From positions 1 through 12,275 of the forward strand of contig JAMCQR010000039.1 of the NCBI GenBank assembly GCA_023379555.1: DNA of 12,275 bases, given 5' to 3'. Position 1 is the stretch's first letter. The number at the start of each line of letters is the position of its first letter. A program made the translations under genes and the position numbers. The stretch comes from Thermoplasmatota archaeon (GTDB taxonomy: Archaea > Thermoplasmatota > Thermoplasmata > Thermoplasmatales > GCA-001856825). This document shows, piece after piece, positions 1 to 6,413 of the stretch. Below the pieces are notes generated by a model, which was not told the origin of the DNA, made no database searches, and worked only from the letters and a program-made list of their open reading frames with translations.

Positions 1-2
1 TG

Positions 3-209
3 GGTACAATCACATACGGAGTTCTCAAGTTCAAGTCATTTGCAATCATTCAGCTTGGAGTTCTACTGTTGATACTCTCTCCGTTCGGGAGAATTTTCAT
101 TCAGGTTTTGATCTATGCAAGGGAGAGGGACAGAAAATTCATGGTCATTGCAGCAACGGTATTCGCGGTACTCCTGTTCTCCCTATATCTGTCAAAATAT
201 ATTCACTAA
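3..209 (+). CDS. DUF1634-like integral membrane protein, 3' end only
   Basis: The frame is open from the window edge to a TAA at 207-209 and gives the last 68 residues of a membrane protein. Two hydrophobic helices are visible. The first ends in a LLLILSPFGR segment; the second is separated from it by a charged loop with ARERDRK. The order helix, S/T-P-x-x-R, E-R-D, helix matches my memory of the C-terminus of the DUF1634 family. In other prokaryotes DUF1634 genes often sit beside TauE/SafE-type permeases. That partner would lie upstream of the window, so any transport role is inference. The codon pattern is normal and there is no sign of decay. The start and the N-terminal helices are missing. 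The gene converges with the acetyltransferase gene, with 87 bp between them. Confidence 0.62.
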   Translation, partial: GTITYGVLKFKSFAIIQLGVLLLILSPFGRIFIQVLIYARERDRKFMVIAATVFAVLLFSLYLSKYIH

Positions 210-296
210 ATAGATCAATAAATGTTCTCGATCAGACTAGCTGAGATTTGGGTAGAGTAGCAGATCCAGATAGGCAATCCCGCGTGGAGTTATCTC

Positions 297-767
297 CTAT
301 AACTTTTTCCCATATATCGACTGGATTCCTCTCATTCCAAGGCTAGTATAGAACTTGTGTCCAAGCAGGTTCTCAGTTGGAAATTCCACTGTGATCATGC
401 CGCATCCCTTTCCCTTCTCCTTCACAACCAAGGCATCCAGCAACTTCCTGCCAAGTCCGCTCTTCCTGAATTCTGGCAGGAGATAAATCTCAGTTATCCT
501 CAGTTCCTTGTCTGGCATGTAGAAGGGTCTGTCTATGATTTCTCCCATTATCGCCCCCACAATCTTTCCATTGTAATCTGCGACAAGAACGTCTCTGGTC
601 TCAAGCTTTATCGCGCTCTCGAGATATGCGGTTACATTCTTTTCAAGGTCCGGAGAAACGTTGAAAAGTGGGTCGTGCTCGGAGTTGAACTTCTTTAGTC
701 TCATTACCAGGTTTGTCGCATCCTTGAGATCTTCTCTTTTTAGTTCCCTGATTTTGATTTCTTCCAT
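297..767 (-). CDS. GNAT-family N-acetyltransferase
   Basis: This is a single GNAT domain of about 156 residues, the usual length of a stand-alone enzyme that moves an acetyl group from acetyl-CoA to an amine. Strand beta4 and motif A are clear near residues 90-115: RITEIYLLPEFRKSGLGRKL, containing the acetyl-CoA pyrophosphate loop R-K-S-G-L-G. The later FYTSLGM segment is the usual motif B region. The substrate cannot be told from sequence. Two in-frame ATGs exist, at 773 and 767. The motif AGGTGA lies 7 nt before the 767 ATG but only 1 nt before the 773 ATG, so I chose 767; the longer form begins MNMEE. The 773 ATG overlaps the malic enzyme stop as ATGA. The gene is therefore the second cistron of an operon and probably translationally coupled to malic enzyme. 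Acetylation of malic enzyme is only a guess. Confidence 0.85.
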   Translation of the reverse strand: MEEIKIRELKREDLKDATNLVMRLKKFNSEHDPLFNVSPDLEKNVTAYLESAIKLETRDVLVADYNGKIVGAIMGEIIDRPFYMPDKELRITEIYLLPEFRKSGLGRKLLDALVVKEKGKGCGMITVEFPTENLLGHKFYTSLGMRGIQSIYGKKL

Positions 768-769
768 GT

Positions 770-2104
770 TCATTTCACCTTCTTTATAAGATTCTCATCC
801 ATCATTTTTTCTATCATTTCCCTGTTGCTGGAGATAATTTTCTTGGCCCGTTCGTAGTATTCCTTCTTGCTCATTTTTACTCTCGCCAGATTCTCCTTGA
901 CGCCTTCCTCCGCTATTGCAGCCGCTATCCTTGGAAACACTTCCCATTCTTGCATTGTTGGAAGGATGTAGTCTTCCGTGAGTCCTTTCTCCTCTGCAAA
1001 CAGAGCGAGCTCTCTTGACGCCCTGACGATCATAGGTTCACTTATCTTCCTGACCCTAGCATCCAGCGCTCCCCTGAAAACTCCAGGAAACACCAGACTA
1101 TTGTTGACTTGGTTTGGAAAATCCGACCTTCCGGTTCCAACGATCTCTGCGCCATTCTCCTTCGCCTCGCTAGGCCATATTTCAGGCACCGGGTTTGCAA
1201 GTGCAAACACAATTGCCCTCTTTTCCATCTTCTTGATCCACTCGCCCTTTATGGTACCAGGTCCTGGTTTCGATGCCGCTATCAAAACGTCAGCACCTTC
1301 AAGCGCGTTCTGGATGTCTCCCATGATCCTCTTTCTGTTTGTCCTGATTCCGAGGTCGTATTTCCAAGGATTATCTTTCATCAAAACGTCCATATCCTCC
1401 CTCTCTGCGTGCAGAACCCCGTGCGAATCGACCGCAATGATGTTTCCAATATCGAATCCCGCTGAGTCGAATAACTTGATCGTAGCGATGTTTGCGGCGC
1501 CAGATCCCACGACGACTATCTTGGTGTCTCTCTCGTTTCTTCCCGTCAGCTTGAGAGCGTTGAGCAGCCCTGCAAGTGTCGCTCCCGCAGTTCCAAGCTG
1601 GTCATCATGCCAGACGGGTATGTTCATCTCGTTTCTGAGCGTTTCTAGCAGGTAGAAACACTTCGGCGATTCTATGTCCTCTAGGTTTATCCCTCCAAAG
1701 GCAGGTTCAATTGCCTTTACGATGCTGGCAATTTGTTCCTTTTCATGAACGTTTATAGGAATCGGTATTGCATCGACCCCACCCAGGTACTTAAAGATAA
1801 GTCCCTTACCCTCCATCACGGGCAATGAAGCTTCCGGTCCAACGTTTCCAAGTCCGAGGACCCTTGTTCCATCTGTGACAATCGCAACGGTGTTCCATCT
1901 CCATGTCATGTCAAATGACAATTCCTTGTCCTTAGCGATCTCAAGTGAAACTGCTGCTACTCCAGGAGTGTACCACACCGAGAAGTCCTCCAGACTTCTG
2001 ACCGGTACCTTGAGCATGGTCTGAATCTTCCCTTGATATTCCTTGGAGTACTTAATGGCAAGTTCGGAAAATTTCTTACCACCAGTTTCCCCCTCATTTC
2101 TCAT
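770..2104 (-). CDS. Malic enzyme (malate oxidoreductase, decarboxylating)
   Basis: This protein should oxidatively decarboxylate malate to pyruvate and CO2 with NAD(P)+, linking the TCA cycle to pyruvate. At 444 residues it is the short prokaryotic form without a phosphotransacetylase tail. Visible features in order are: catalytic Tyr45 in WYTPGVA; Lys100 in MEGKGLIFK; metal ligands Glu142-Asp143 in INLEDIESPKCF; a further Asp in WHDDQLGTAGA (167-168); the dinucleotide loop GSGAAN at 200-205; ANPVPEIWP at 303-311; and GTGRSDFPNQVNNSL, which precedes FPGVFRGALDAR. All expected catalytic residues are present. Cofactor choice (NAD or NADP) cannot be decided by eye. It is the first gene of a two-gene operon with a GNAT acetyltransferase. 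A TATA-like box 24 nt upstream and no SD suggest a leaderless mRNA starting at or near this ATG. The long open frame on the opposite strand (978-1655) is a shadow. Confidence 0.95.
   Translation of the reverse strand: MRNEGETGGKKFSELAIKYSKEYQGKIQTMLKVPVRSLEDFSVWYTPGVAAVSLEIAKDKELSFDMTWRWNTVAIVTDGTRVLGLGNVGPEASLPVMEGKGLIFKYLGGVDAIPIPINVHEKEQIASIVKAIEPAFGGINLEDIESPKCFYLLETLRNEMNIPVWHDDQLGTAGATLAGLLNALKLTGRNERDTKIVVVGSGAANIATIKLFDSAGFDIGNIIAVDSHGVLHAEREDMDVLMKDNPWKYDLGIRTNRKRIMGDIQNALEGADVLIAASKPGPGTIKGEWIKKMEKRAIVFALANPVPEIWPSEAKENGAEIVGTGRSDFPNQVNNSLVFPGVFRGALDARVRKISEPMIVRASRELALFAEEKGLTEDYILPTMQEWEVFPRIAAAIAEEGVKENLARVKMSKKEYYERAKKIISSNREMIEKMMDENLIKKVK
775..780 (-). promoter_or_regulatory. 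Shine-Dalgarno site of the GNAT gene
   Basis: The minus strand reads AGGTGA here, inside the end of the malic enzyme gene. It is 7 nt from the ATG at 767 and 1 nt from the ATG at 773. Normal archaeal spacing therefore favours the downstream start. Confidence 0.6.
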
Positions 2105-2123
2105 GTTTCAGAATCGCACTCAA

Positions 2124-2132
2124 GATATTAAC
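2124..2132 (-). promoter_or_regulatory. TATA-like box of the malic enzyme operon
   Basis: The minus strand reads GTTAATATC, centred about 24 nt before the ATG at 2104. That spacing places transcription start at the start codon. There is no SD between the box and the ATG, which fits a leaderless message. The call rests on spacing and AT content only. Confidence 0.45.
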
Positions 2133-2255
2133 AGTTGTCTGGACTGCCTACTGTACGGGATTTTAGACGAATTTAACATTTATACAATGCGAATTTTCAG
2201 AATTCAGGGTTTCCGAGTTTCATCAGAACACGGGGGCTAGGAAAAGACAATAGTG

Positions 2256-2268
2256 GAAAGTATTTTGA
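2256..2268 (+). promoter_or_regulatory. Probable BRE/TATA promoter of the SPFH/zinc-ribbon cassette
   Basis: A purine-rich stretch (GGAAAG) runs into TATTTTGA, centred about 26 nt before the ATG at 2291. No SD precedes that ATG, so a leaderless start is likely. A second AT-rich run, TTTTTTATC at 2273-2281, is too close to the ATG to be its TATA box. The 186 bp between 2104 and 2291 hold this promoter and the divergent malic enzyme promoter; I see no other gene there. Confidence 0.35.
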
Positions 2269-2290
2269 CTTCGTTTTTTATCAACGCTCC

Positions 2291-2812
2291 ATGACCGACT
2301 TAAGGGATCAGGTCGTAGAGGACAGAGGAGTAATCAAAAAGATCCAACTCATATTCCCTGGCTACCACGGGTATAGGATAAACGAAGACTTGCGTGATGC
2401 TGATATTATTTTGAAGGACGAATTGTACAAGAAAATGCTGGACGTTATATCGAATCTGAAAACTGGCGAAGGTTCACTCGTTAGCAGCGGCCAGTTCAAG
2501 GGACTCGAGCCGATTGGGGTCCTCAGGTCCAGGATCCAGACTGTCGCAGAGGCTGTCAAACACCATGGGGCAGGGTATTCTGGAATATCCGCACCAATCA
2601 AGGTGGATGCAAAGAAGATTTCCGCACTGTATGATCTGGATATGCAGATATTCGACCAGATACAGAATCTTCAGAAGGGAGTGAACTCGTTCGTGCAGAA
2701 TTGCTCATCTGGAAATGTCAATCAAGACGGGATTGCGGGAATCAACAACATCATTTCGGCAATTTCAGATCTGAACAGCAGCAGGGAAACGCTTCTCTAT
2801 GGGGGAGTCTAA
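2291..2812 (+). CDS. Small conserved-looking GYxGYR protein, first gene of the SPFH/zinc-ribbon cassette
   Basis: I do not know a function for this 173-residue protein. It has no signal peptide and no membrane helix. Near the N-terminus (22-41) it carries FPGYHGYR followed by a charged helix with an LRDAD pattern. This resembles a motif I recall as PGYxGYxxxExRRxADxxLR in bacterial proteins encoded beside SPFH/zinc-ribbon proteins. The middle contains a short Gly/Ser stretch around residues 90-100 (GAGYSGIS). The rest looks helical, with LYDLDMQIFDQIQNLQKGV suggesting an amphipathic or coiled segment. The stop codon is directly followed by the ATG of the SPFH gene with no gap, so the two are surely co-transcribed and probably act together. 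A scaffold or partner role for the SPFH protein is inference. Leaderless translation from 2291 is likely. Confidence 0.8.
   Translation: MTDLRDQVVEDRGVIKKIQLIFPGYHGYRINEDLRDADIILKDELYKKMLDVISNLKTGEGSLVSSGQFKGLEPIGVLRSRIQTVAEAVKHHGAGYSGISAPIKVDAKKISALYDLDMQIFDQIQNLQKGVNSFVQNCSSGNVNQDGIAGINNIISAISDLNSSRETLLYGGV
2801..2807 (+). promoter_or_regulatory. Shine-Dalgarno site of the SPFH gene
   Basis: GGGGGAG lies 5 nt before the ATG at 2813, inside the last codons of the upstream gene. It fixes the start of the SPFH gene and supports coupled translation. Confidence 0.6.
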
Positions 2813-3970
2813 ATGCCATTTGGAAAGAGGGGTGGAGTACCACCAAGTGGTGGAAGCGCATTTGGTTCGACTACTTTTGAATGGGAGGATCAGTTCAAAG
2901 AAGGAAACATAATGTGGAAGGTTCCCAGACTGATCAAGTTGAACGACAATGCAGTCGTCAGGGAAGACGAAACGGCTGTTTTTTTCAGGGATGGAAAGGC
3001 AATATTCTATATCGACAAGCCTGGAAGATATGCACTGACCGATCTCAACGCACCAATCATTGGGGGTCTCGTAAAACTATTGACCGGTATCCAGCAGCAG
3101 GCCTACGTGTATTACCTGCAGAGAAGGATCATCGACGGAAAATTTGGATCCAAGGAACCTTACGCATTCAGGGACAAGGACTTCGATATCGTCATGCTCA
3201 GGCTCTTTGGTGATATGAGGTACCGGATTTCGGACCCTTCAATATTCATAAATCAGTTTGTGGGTACTTTCAATGTCGAGACTACTGCACAGGTGGAAGA
3301 CAGGATAAGGGACCAGGTCGTAATGCTTATCTACAACGTGCTTGGAAAGATGAAAGACCAGGGAATATCGGTGCTCGATCTCCCATCCAACTTGATGAAC
3401 ACAGAGGAAGCTGTTTTGGCTGGCGCAAAGGCTGCTTTCGATCAATACGGAATAGAGTTAAACAAGATTTCCGGATTGACGATATCGCTTCCGGATGAGG
3501 TCCAGAAGGCAATAGATACCCGTTCGAGCATGAAGGCAGTGGGTGCGAACTATCTGCAGTTCCAGGCTGGTCAGGCCATGGTGGATGCAGCGAAGAACCC
3601 TGGTGGAACTGCTGGAGCAGGAATAGGTCTCGGAATGGGGTTGGGAGCTGGAGCAGGAATGGCATATCCAATGTCATCAAACATAGCGCAGGGGATGAAC
3701 CAACAGCAGCCTCCTGCAGAAAAGAGAGTGAAGAAGTGCCCCAAATGTCAAACCGACGTGGACGAGAACGTAAAGTTCTGCCCATCGTGTGGATATGATT
3801 TTTCATCTGAAGAGCAGATGAAATGTCCTTACTGTGGCAAGAACATACCAAAGACATCAAAGTTCTGTCCAGAGTGTGGGAAATCCATCACGACCAAATG
3901 TCCGAAGTGTGGGACGGAAGTACAGCCAGGAGCAAAGTTCTGTCCGAATTGTGGCGAGAAGGTGAACTGA
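2813..3970 (+). CDS. SPFH (Band-7-like) protein with three C-terminal zinc ribbons, YdjI-like
   Basis: This 385-residue protein joins an SPFH domain to zinc ribbons. The SPFH part spans about residues 20-240. It starts with FEWEDQ, continues through VVREDETAVFFRDGKAIF and PGRYALTDLNAP, and includes RDKDFDIVMLRLFGDMRYRI and QYGIELNKISGLTISLP. These match the branch often labelled virion core protein-like, which includes B. subtilis YdjI. A flexible stretch rich in Gly, Ala and Met follows (about 264-285). Then come three ribbons, each with two CxxC pairs: C309/C312 with C323/C326, C338/C341 with C352/C355, and C363/C366 with C377/C380. There is no N-terminal membrane helix, so membrane attachment would be peripheral or through partners. 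In Bacillus the related proteins work with PspA at stressed membranes; that role here is inference. The first gene abuts it and the third follows after 1 nt. Confidence 0.88.
   Translation: MPFGKRGGVPPSGGSAFGSTTFEWEDQFKEGNIMWKVPRLIKLNDNAVVREDETAVFFRDGKAIFYIDKPGRYALTDLNAPIIGGLVKLLTGIQQQAYVYYLQRRIIDGKFGSKEPYAFRDKDFDIVMLRLFGDMRYRISDPSIFINQFVGTFNVETTAQVEDRIRDQVVMLIYNVLGKMKDQGISVLDLPSNLMNTEEAVLAGAKAAFDQYGIELNKISGLTISLPDEVQKAIDTRSSMKAVGANYLQFQAGQAMVDAAKNPGGTAGAGIGLGMGLGAGAGMAYPMSSNIAQGMNQQQPPAEKRVKKCPKCQTDVDENVKFCPSCGYDFSSEEQMKCPYCGKNIPKTSKFCPECGKSITTKCPKCGTEVQPGAKFCPNCGEKVN
3737..3952 (+). repeat. Tandem zinc-ribbon modules inside the SPFH gene
   Basis: Three successive zinc ribbons begin at residues 309, 338 and 363 of the SPFH protein. 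Each second half repeats the core K-F-C-P-x-C-G (KFCPSCG, KFCPECG, KFCPNCG). The spacing between units is 29 then 25 residues. This points to internal duplication of one ribbon. Confidence 0.7.
3961..3965 (+). promoter_or_regulatory. Shine-Dalgarno site of the third cassette gene
   Basis: GGTGA lies in the last codons of the SPFH gene, 6 nt before the ATG at 3972. The stop and next ATG are separated by one base, so the ribosome can probably reinitiate. Confidence 0.55.
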
Positions 3971-3971
3971 A

Positions 3972-4901
3972 ATGTACTGCAAGAAATGCGGCGCATCTAT
4001 TCCAGATGATTCGGACTTTTGTCCTAAATGTGGAGCGCCTCAGCAGGGGAGTCAGTCTCAAACTACAAAACAGGGAGGGAACAGTTCCCAGGACCAGCAG
4101 GCAGTCCTGAAGGACATGAAATGTCCTAATTGCGGAGCGCCGCTCAACCCTGCACCCGGAGAGGCAATGGTTGTCTGTACATATTGCGGCACCTCAATTT
4201 CTTTGGGGTCACTGGGTTGGACAAAAGTCGAAAAACACTACATTCTCGACATCAAAGTCCAGATGAAGGACCAGGCTGAGTTAGTGGCAAAGGCATTTCT
4301 GGACAATAGCATATTTCACAGGCATCTGTTCGAGAAGAGCACACTCAAGAAGTCGGATCTTAACTACCTGCCTTACTGGATAATGGACGCAGGATACTCC
4401 GCACAGTATCAGTTCAAGAAGGAGCAGGTCAGTCCCGGAGGATTTGTTGGAGCTGGAATGGGGGGAAGAGGTGGTTTTGGTGGCCCAACGATTAATGTCC
4501 AGACTATTGTGGAATCAGGAAACGATGTAAACGAGGTGAATTATCCAGTAATTGCAATAGAGAACATGAACCAGTACCAACCACCTGATTATGTTTTCAA
4601 TCTCTCCGACAAGAGACCGATAGGACAGGACGACGTGAGCGGGCCAATAAAGCTTTTGAACGGAACGATGGGGGAAGAAAAAGCAAGAATGGAGGGAAAG
4701 CTCAGAATTCAGCAGTGGGAGATCAGGAGGCTTCAGAGAAATGTTCATGGTTTCCTTTCAGCGAACGTGAACGTGGACATTGCCGACATGTACCTCGTCC
4801 ACATTCCAGTGTGGTCGCTTCAGTTTGAACACAAGGACGAATCCATCTTTCTCCTCATAGATGCACACAACTCTAGGGTGATGGAAGAGAGCAAAGCCTA
4901 G
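3972..4901 (+). CDS. Zinc-ribbon protein with two N-terminal ribbons, third gene of the SPFH cassette
   Basis: This 309-residue protein begins almost directly with a zinc ribbon (C3, C6, C17, C20). A Gln/Ser-rich linker follows, then a second ribbon of TFIIB-like spacing (C51, C54, C69, C72). The remainder is an unidentified domain: LNYLPYWIMDAGYSAQYQF near 130-148, a Gly-rich loop at 156-171, a charged helix near 235-260, and a final hydrophobic strand pattern ending LLIDAHNSRVME. I see no signal peptide or membrane helix, unlike the bacterial YdjG protein, which it resembles in ribbon architecture and gene context. The start is fixed because the first ribbon cysteine is residue 3. GGTGA at 3961-3965 lies 6 nt before the ATG, within the end of the SPFH gene. 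A role as partner of the SPFH protein is inferred from the tight linkage. The gene ends 52 bp before the convergent glycosylase gene. Confidence 0.85.
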   Translation: MYCKKCGASIPDDSDFCPKCGAPQQGSQSQTTKQGGNSSQDQQAVLKDMKCPNCGAPLNPAPGEAMVVCTYCGTSISLGSLGWTKVEKHYILDIKVQMKDQAELVAKAFLDNSIFHRHLFEKSTLKKSDLNYLPYWIMDAGYSAQYQFKKEQVSPGGFVGAGMGGRGGFGGPTINVQTIVESGNDVNEVNYPVIAIENMNQYQPPDYVFNLSDKRPIGQDDVSGPIKLLNGTMGEEKARMEGKLRIQQWEIRRLQRNVHGFLSANVNVDIADMYLVHIPVWSLQFEHKDESIFLLIDAHNSRVMEESKA

Positions 4902-4953
4902 TATTCAAACGGAACTGCACAATTCAGACTATTCCAGGCGGCACAGAAGGCTT

Positions 4954-6204
4954 CTAGTTGAGTCGACCTCTCCACTGAGGGGGAATTATGGAGGTATATT
5001 TCACTTCGTCCGCTCCCAGGAAACGACCCAGCTCTTCGATTCTGGTTCCAATCTCTTCAATAGCTTCGGCAGGAATATCCGCTCCAGGTTCTTTGTGTAC
5101 AGCATTTATTTTGAGAATCTTTTCTTCTCTGTCCATTCTAGGGTCTATCCTGCCAATGAGCCTCTCTCCCCACAATATGGGAAGTACATATGTTCCATAC
5201 CTACGCTTCTCCCTGGGCACGAATTGTTCGAGGATGTACTCGAAACCAAAAACGCGACTCGTTCTGTTCCTTCCAGAAATCATGTTGTCGAATGGAGAGA
5301 GTAGTGATACCCTCGGCACAAAATCAATGTCATCCACCGATTCCAGAAGTGGAATATCTTTAGACAGAATGTATCGCTCCTCCTTTCTTCCTATATCTTC
5401 GATCCTGAGCCGTGTAATCTCCTTCTCTTTCTCCAGTCCAGATAGAGCTCTCTTGAGATCGTGGTAGCGTCCCCTGACAAAGTAATAATTTATTTCACCC
5501 AGTGTTGCAGGACCCATAGCCTTCAGAGCCCGTGTAGCAGCGGCCCTATCTGCTGCGTTTTCTGTCAGAAGTTTCCTTTCGACCCATTCTGGAAGGAAAT
5601 CGTCAGAAAGCCCCCATACATTCTGATTCTTGTGGTGTCCAACTATCATCACTTTCCCCAGCATGTGAAGATGGAACATCATGTTTGAGACCTTGCTGTC
5701 TGAGCTCCAACCGTCAGCACTCCTATTCGACGGAGTGTAATCCATCAACTGATCAAGACGCAAAGGTCCATCCTTCAATTCTTTCAGAACCCTTTTCTGT
5801 AGATCATGATTTTCCGAAAGGAACTTCTGTGCATGTTCGGAGTGGGAACCCCATGTTCCACGGAGAGATTTTGGATACCTCTTCATGAGGGAATAGAAAA
5901 TAGGATACTCTTCGGTCAGCATCAACATCAATACCGGAGTATAGTGTTCAAACACCCTTCTATCTTCCCACAAGAGCTTCTCCAAATCGGAGGGATTGAA
6001 CTTTCCTATTCTGGACCACAAAGAAATAATGTGAGCGGGAGCAACGACGTTTATCGGGTCCCATTGGATATAGGCAACATCTCTCATAACTGACAGGATG
6101 TCCTCTTTGGTTCCACCGGTAGGAAACTTACCGGTGAGGCGCTGTTTGTGCACTATGAGTTTCCTAAGATTGGTCAAGGACGTTTGGACCGTTTTCCCAC
6201 TCAA
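4954..6204 (-). CDS. AlkX/YcaQ-like winged-helix DNA glycosylase
   Basis: The protein belongs to the YcaQ/AlkZ superfamily (HTH_42), whose bacterial members remove bulky alkylated bases and unhook interstrand crosslinks. The signature region reads IQWDPINVVAPAHIISLWSR. It contains Q-W-D, the Q-hydrophobic-D catalytic motif of the AlkX branch; AlkZ has Q-hydrophobic-Q. A winged-helix segment (KAMGPATLGEINYYFVRG) and the conserved C-terminal block with LLSPFDNMISGR, ILWGERLIGRIDPR and INAVHKEPG follow. The frame extends to a TTG at 6315, but the extra 37 residues look unconserved and the only possible starts are TTG codons. The TTG at 6204 has GGAGGA 6 nt upstream and begins just before the family's usual N-terminal helix, so I chose it (416 residues, motif at 47-49). 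The gene diverges from the M61 gene. Substrate range in archaea is inference. Confidence 0.87.
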   Translation of the reverse strand: MSGKTVQTSLTNLRKLIVHKQRLTGKFPTGGTKEDILSVMRDVAYIQWDPINVVAPAHIISLWSRIGKFNPSDLEKLLWEDRRVFEHYTPVLMLMLTEEYPIFYSLMKRYPKSLRGTWGSHSEHAQKFLSENHDLQKRVLKELKDGPLRLDQLMDYTPSNRSADGWSSDSKVSNMMFHLHMLGKVMIVGHHKNQNVWGLSDDFLPEWVERKLLTENAADRAAATRALKAMGPATLGEINYYFVRGRYHDLKRALSGLEKEKEITRLRIEDIGRKEERYILSKDIPLLESVDDIDFVPRVSLLSPFDNMISGRNRTSRVFGFEYILEQFVPREKRRYGTYVLPILWGERLIGRIDPRMDREEKILKINAVHKEPGADIPAEAIEEIGTRIEELGRFLGADEVKYTSIIPPQWRGRLN

Positions 6205-6210
6205 GCAAAT

Positions 6211-6216
6211 TCCTCC
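6211..6216 (-). promoter_or_regulatory. Strong Shine-Dalgarno site of the AlkX-like gene, before a TTG start
   Basis: The minus strand reads GGAGGA, then six bases, then TTG at 6204. This is the best SD in the window. None of the other in-frame TTG codons (6315, 6282, 6219) has a comparable site. Confidence 0.6.
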
Positions 6217-6315
6217 CAACCATTCGTCCCCATCTGAGGTAGAATGAATATTGTTAGACGAGTGTTCAAATCTGGAAGCCAACTCGTTGTATCCATTGCG
6301 ATTTCGAGAACTCAA

Positions 6316-6413
6316 ATTTGAGCCAATTAAAGTTTTTTCGTATGCATTTTAAGCGACTTGGTTCCTACCGGGAATAGCCACAACCTTTTTTTTGTATTGG
6401 GAGATTGTCAGTT
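6316..6413. promoter_or_regulatory. Divergent promoter region between the AlkX-like and M61 genes
   Basis: The region is AT-rich with several TATA-like words: AATTAAAG near 6325-6332, CATTTTAAGC near 6344-6353 (near-symmetric, readable both ways), and a T-run with TTTGTATTGG at 6385-6400. The last is about 20 nt before the M61 ATG. I cannot assign a single box to each gene. GGGAG at 6399-6403 may act as a weak SD for M61. No small gene is apparent. Confidence 0.4.

Noticed and set aside
240..296. Possible tRNA in the gap after the DUF1634 gene
   Set aside because: The gap is only 87 bp and I could not fold acceptor, anticodon and T arms from it; no GGTTCRA-like T loop is present.
357..698. 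Open frame of 113 codons on the plus strand
   Set aside because: It is antisense to the GNAT gene, whose acetyl-CoA motif is unmistakable in the other strand.
978..1655. Open frame of 225 codons on the plus strand
   Set aside because: It is exactly antisense to malic enzyme, rich in Ser and Pro as such shadows are, and has no family motif, SD or promoter.
2187..2240. A 17-codon ORF starting MRIFRIQGF upstream of the cassette
   Set aside because: It is too short to support, has no clear TATA at the right distance and no SD. It could be a decayed end of something, but nothing shows this.
3327..3860. Open frame of 177 codons on the minus strand
   Set aside because: It lies inside the SPFH/zinc-ribbon gene. 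The sense frame has clear domains, while this one has low-complexity Ser/Leu/Pro and no recognisable fold.
6205..6315. N-terminal extension of the AlkX-like protein to the TTG at 6315
   Set aside because: The 37 added residues look unconserved, there is no SD at 6315, and a far better SD/TTG pair sits at 6204-6216.
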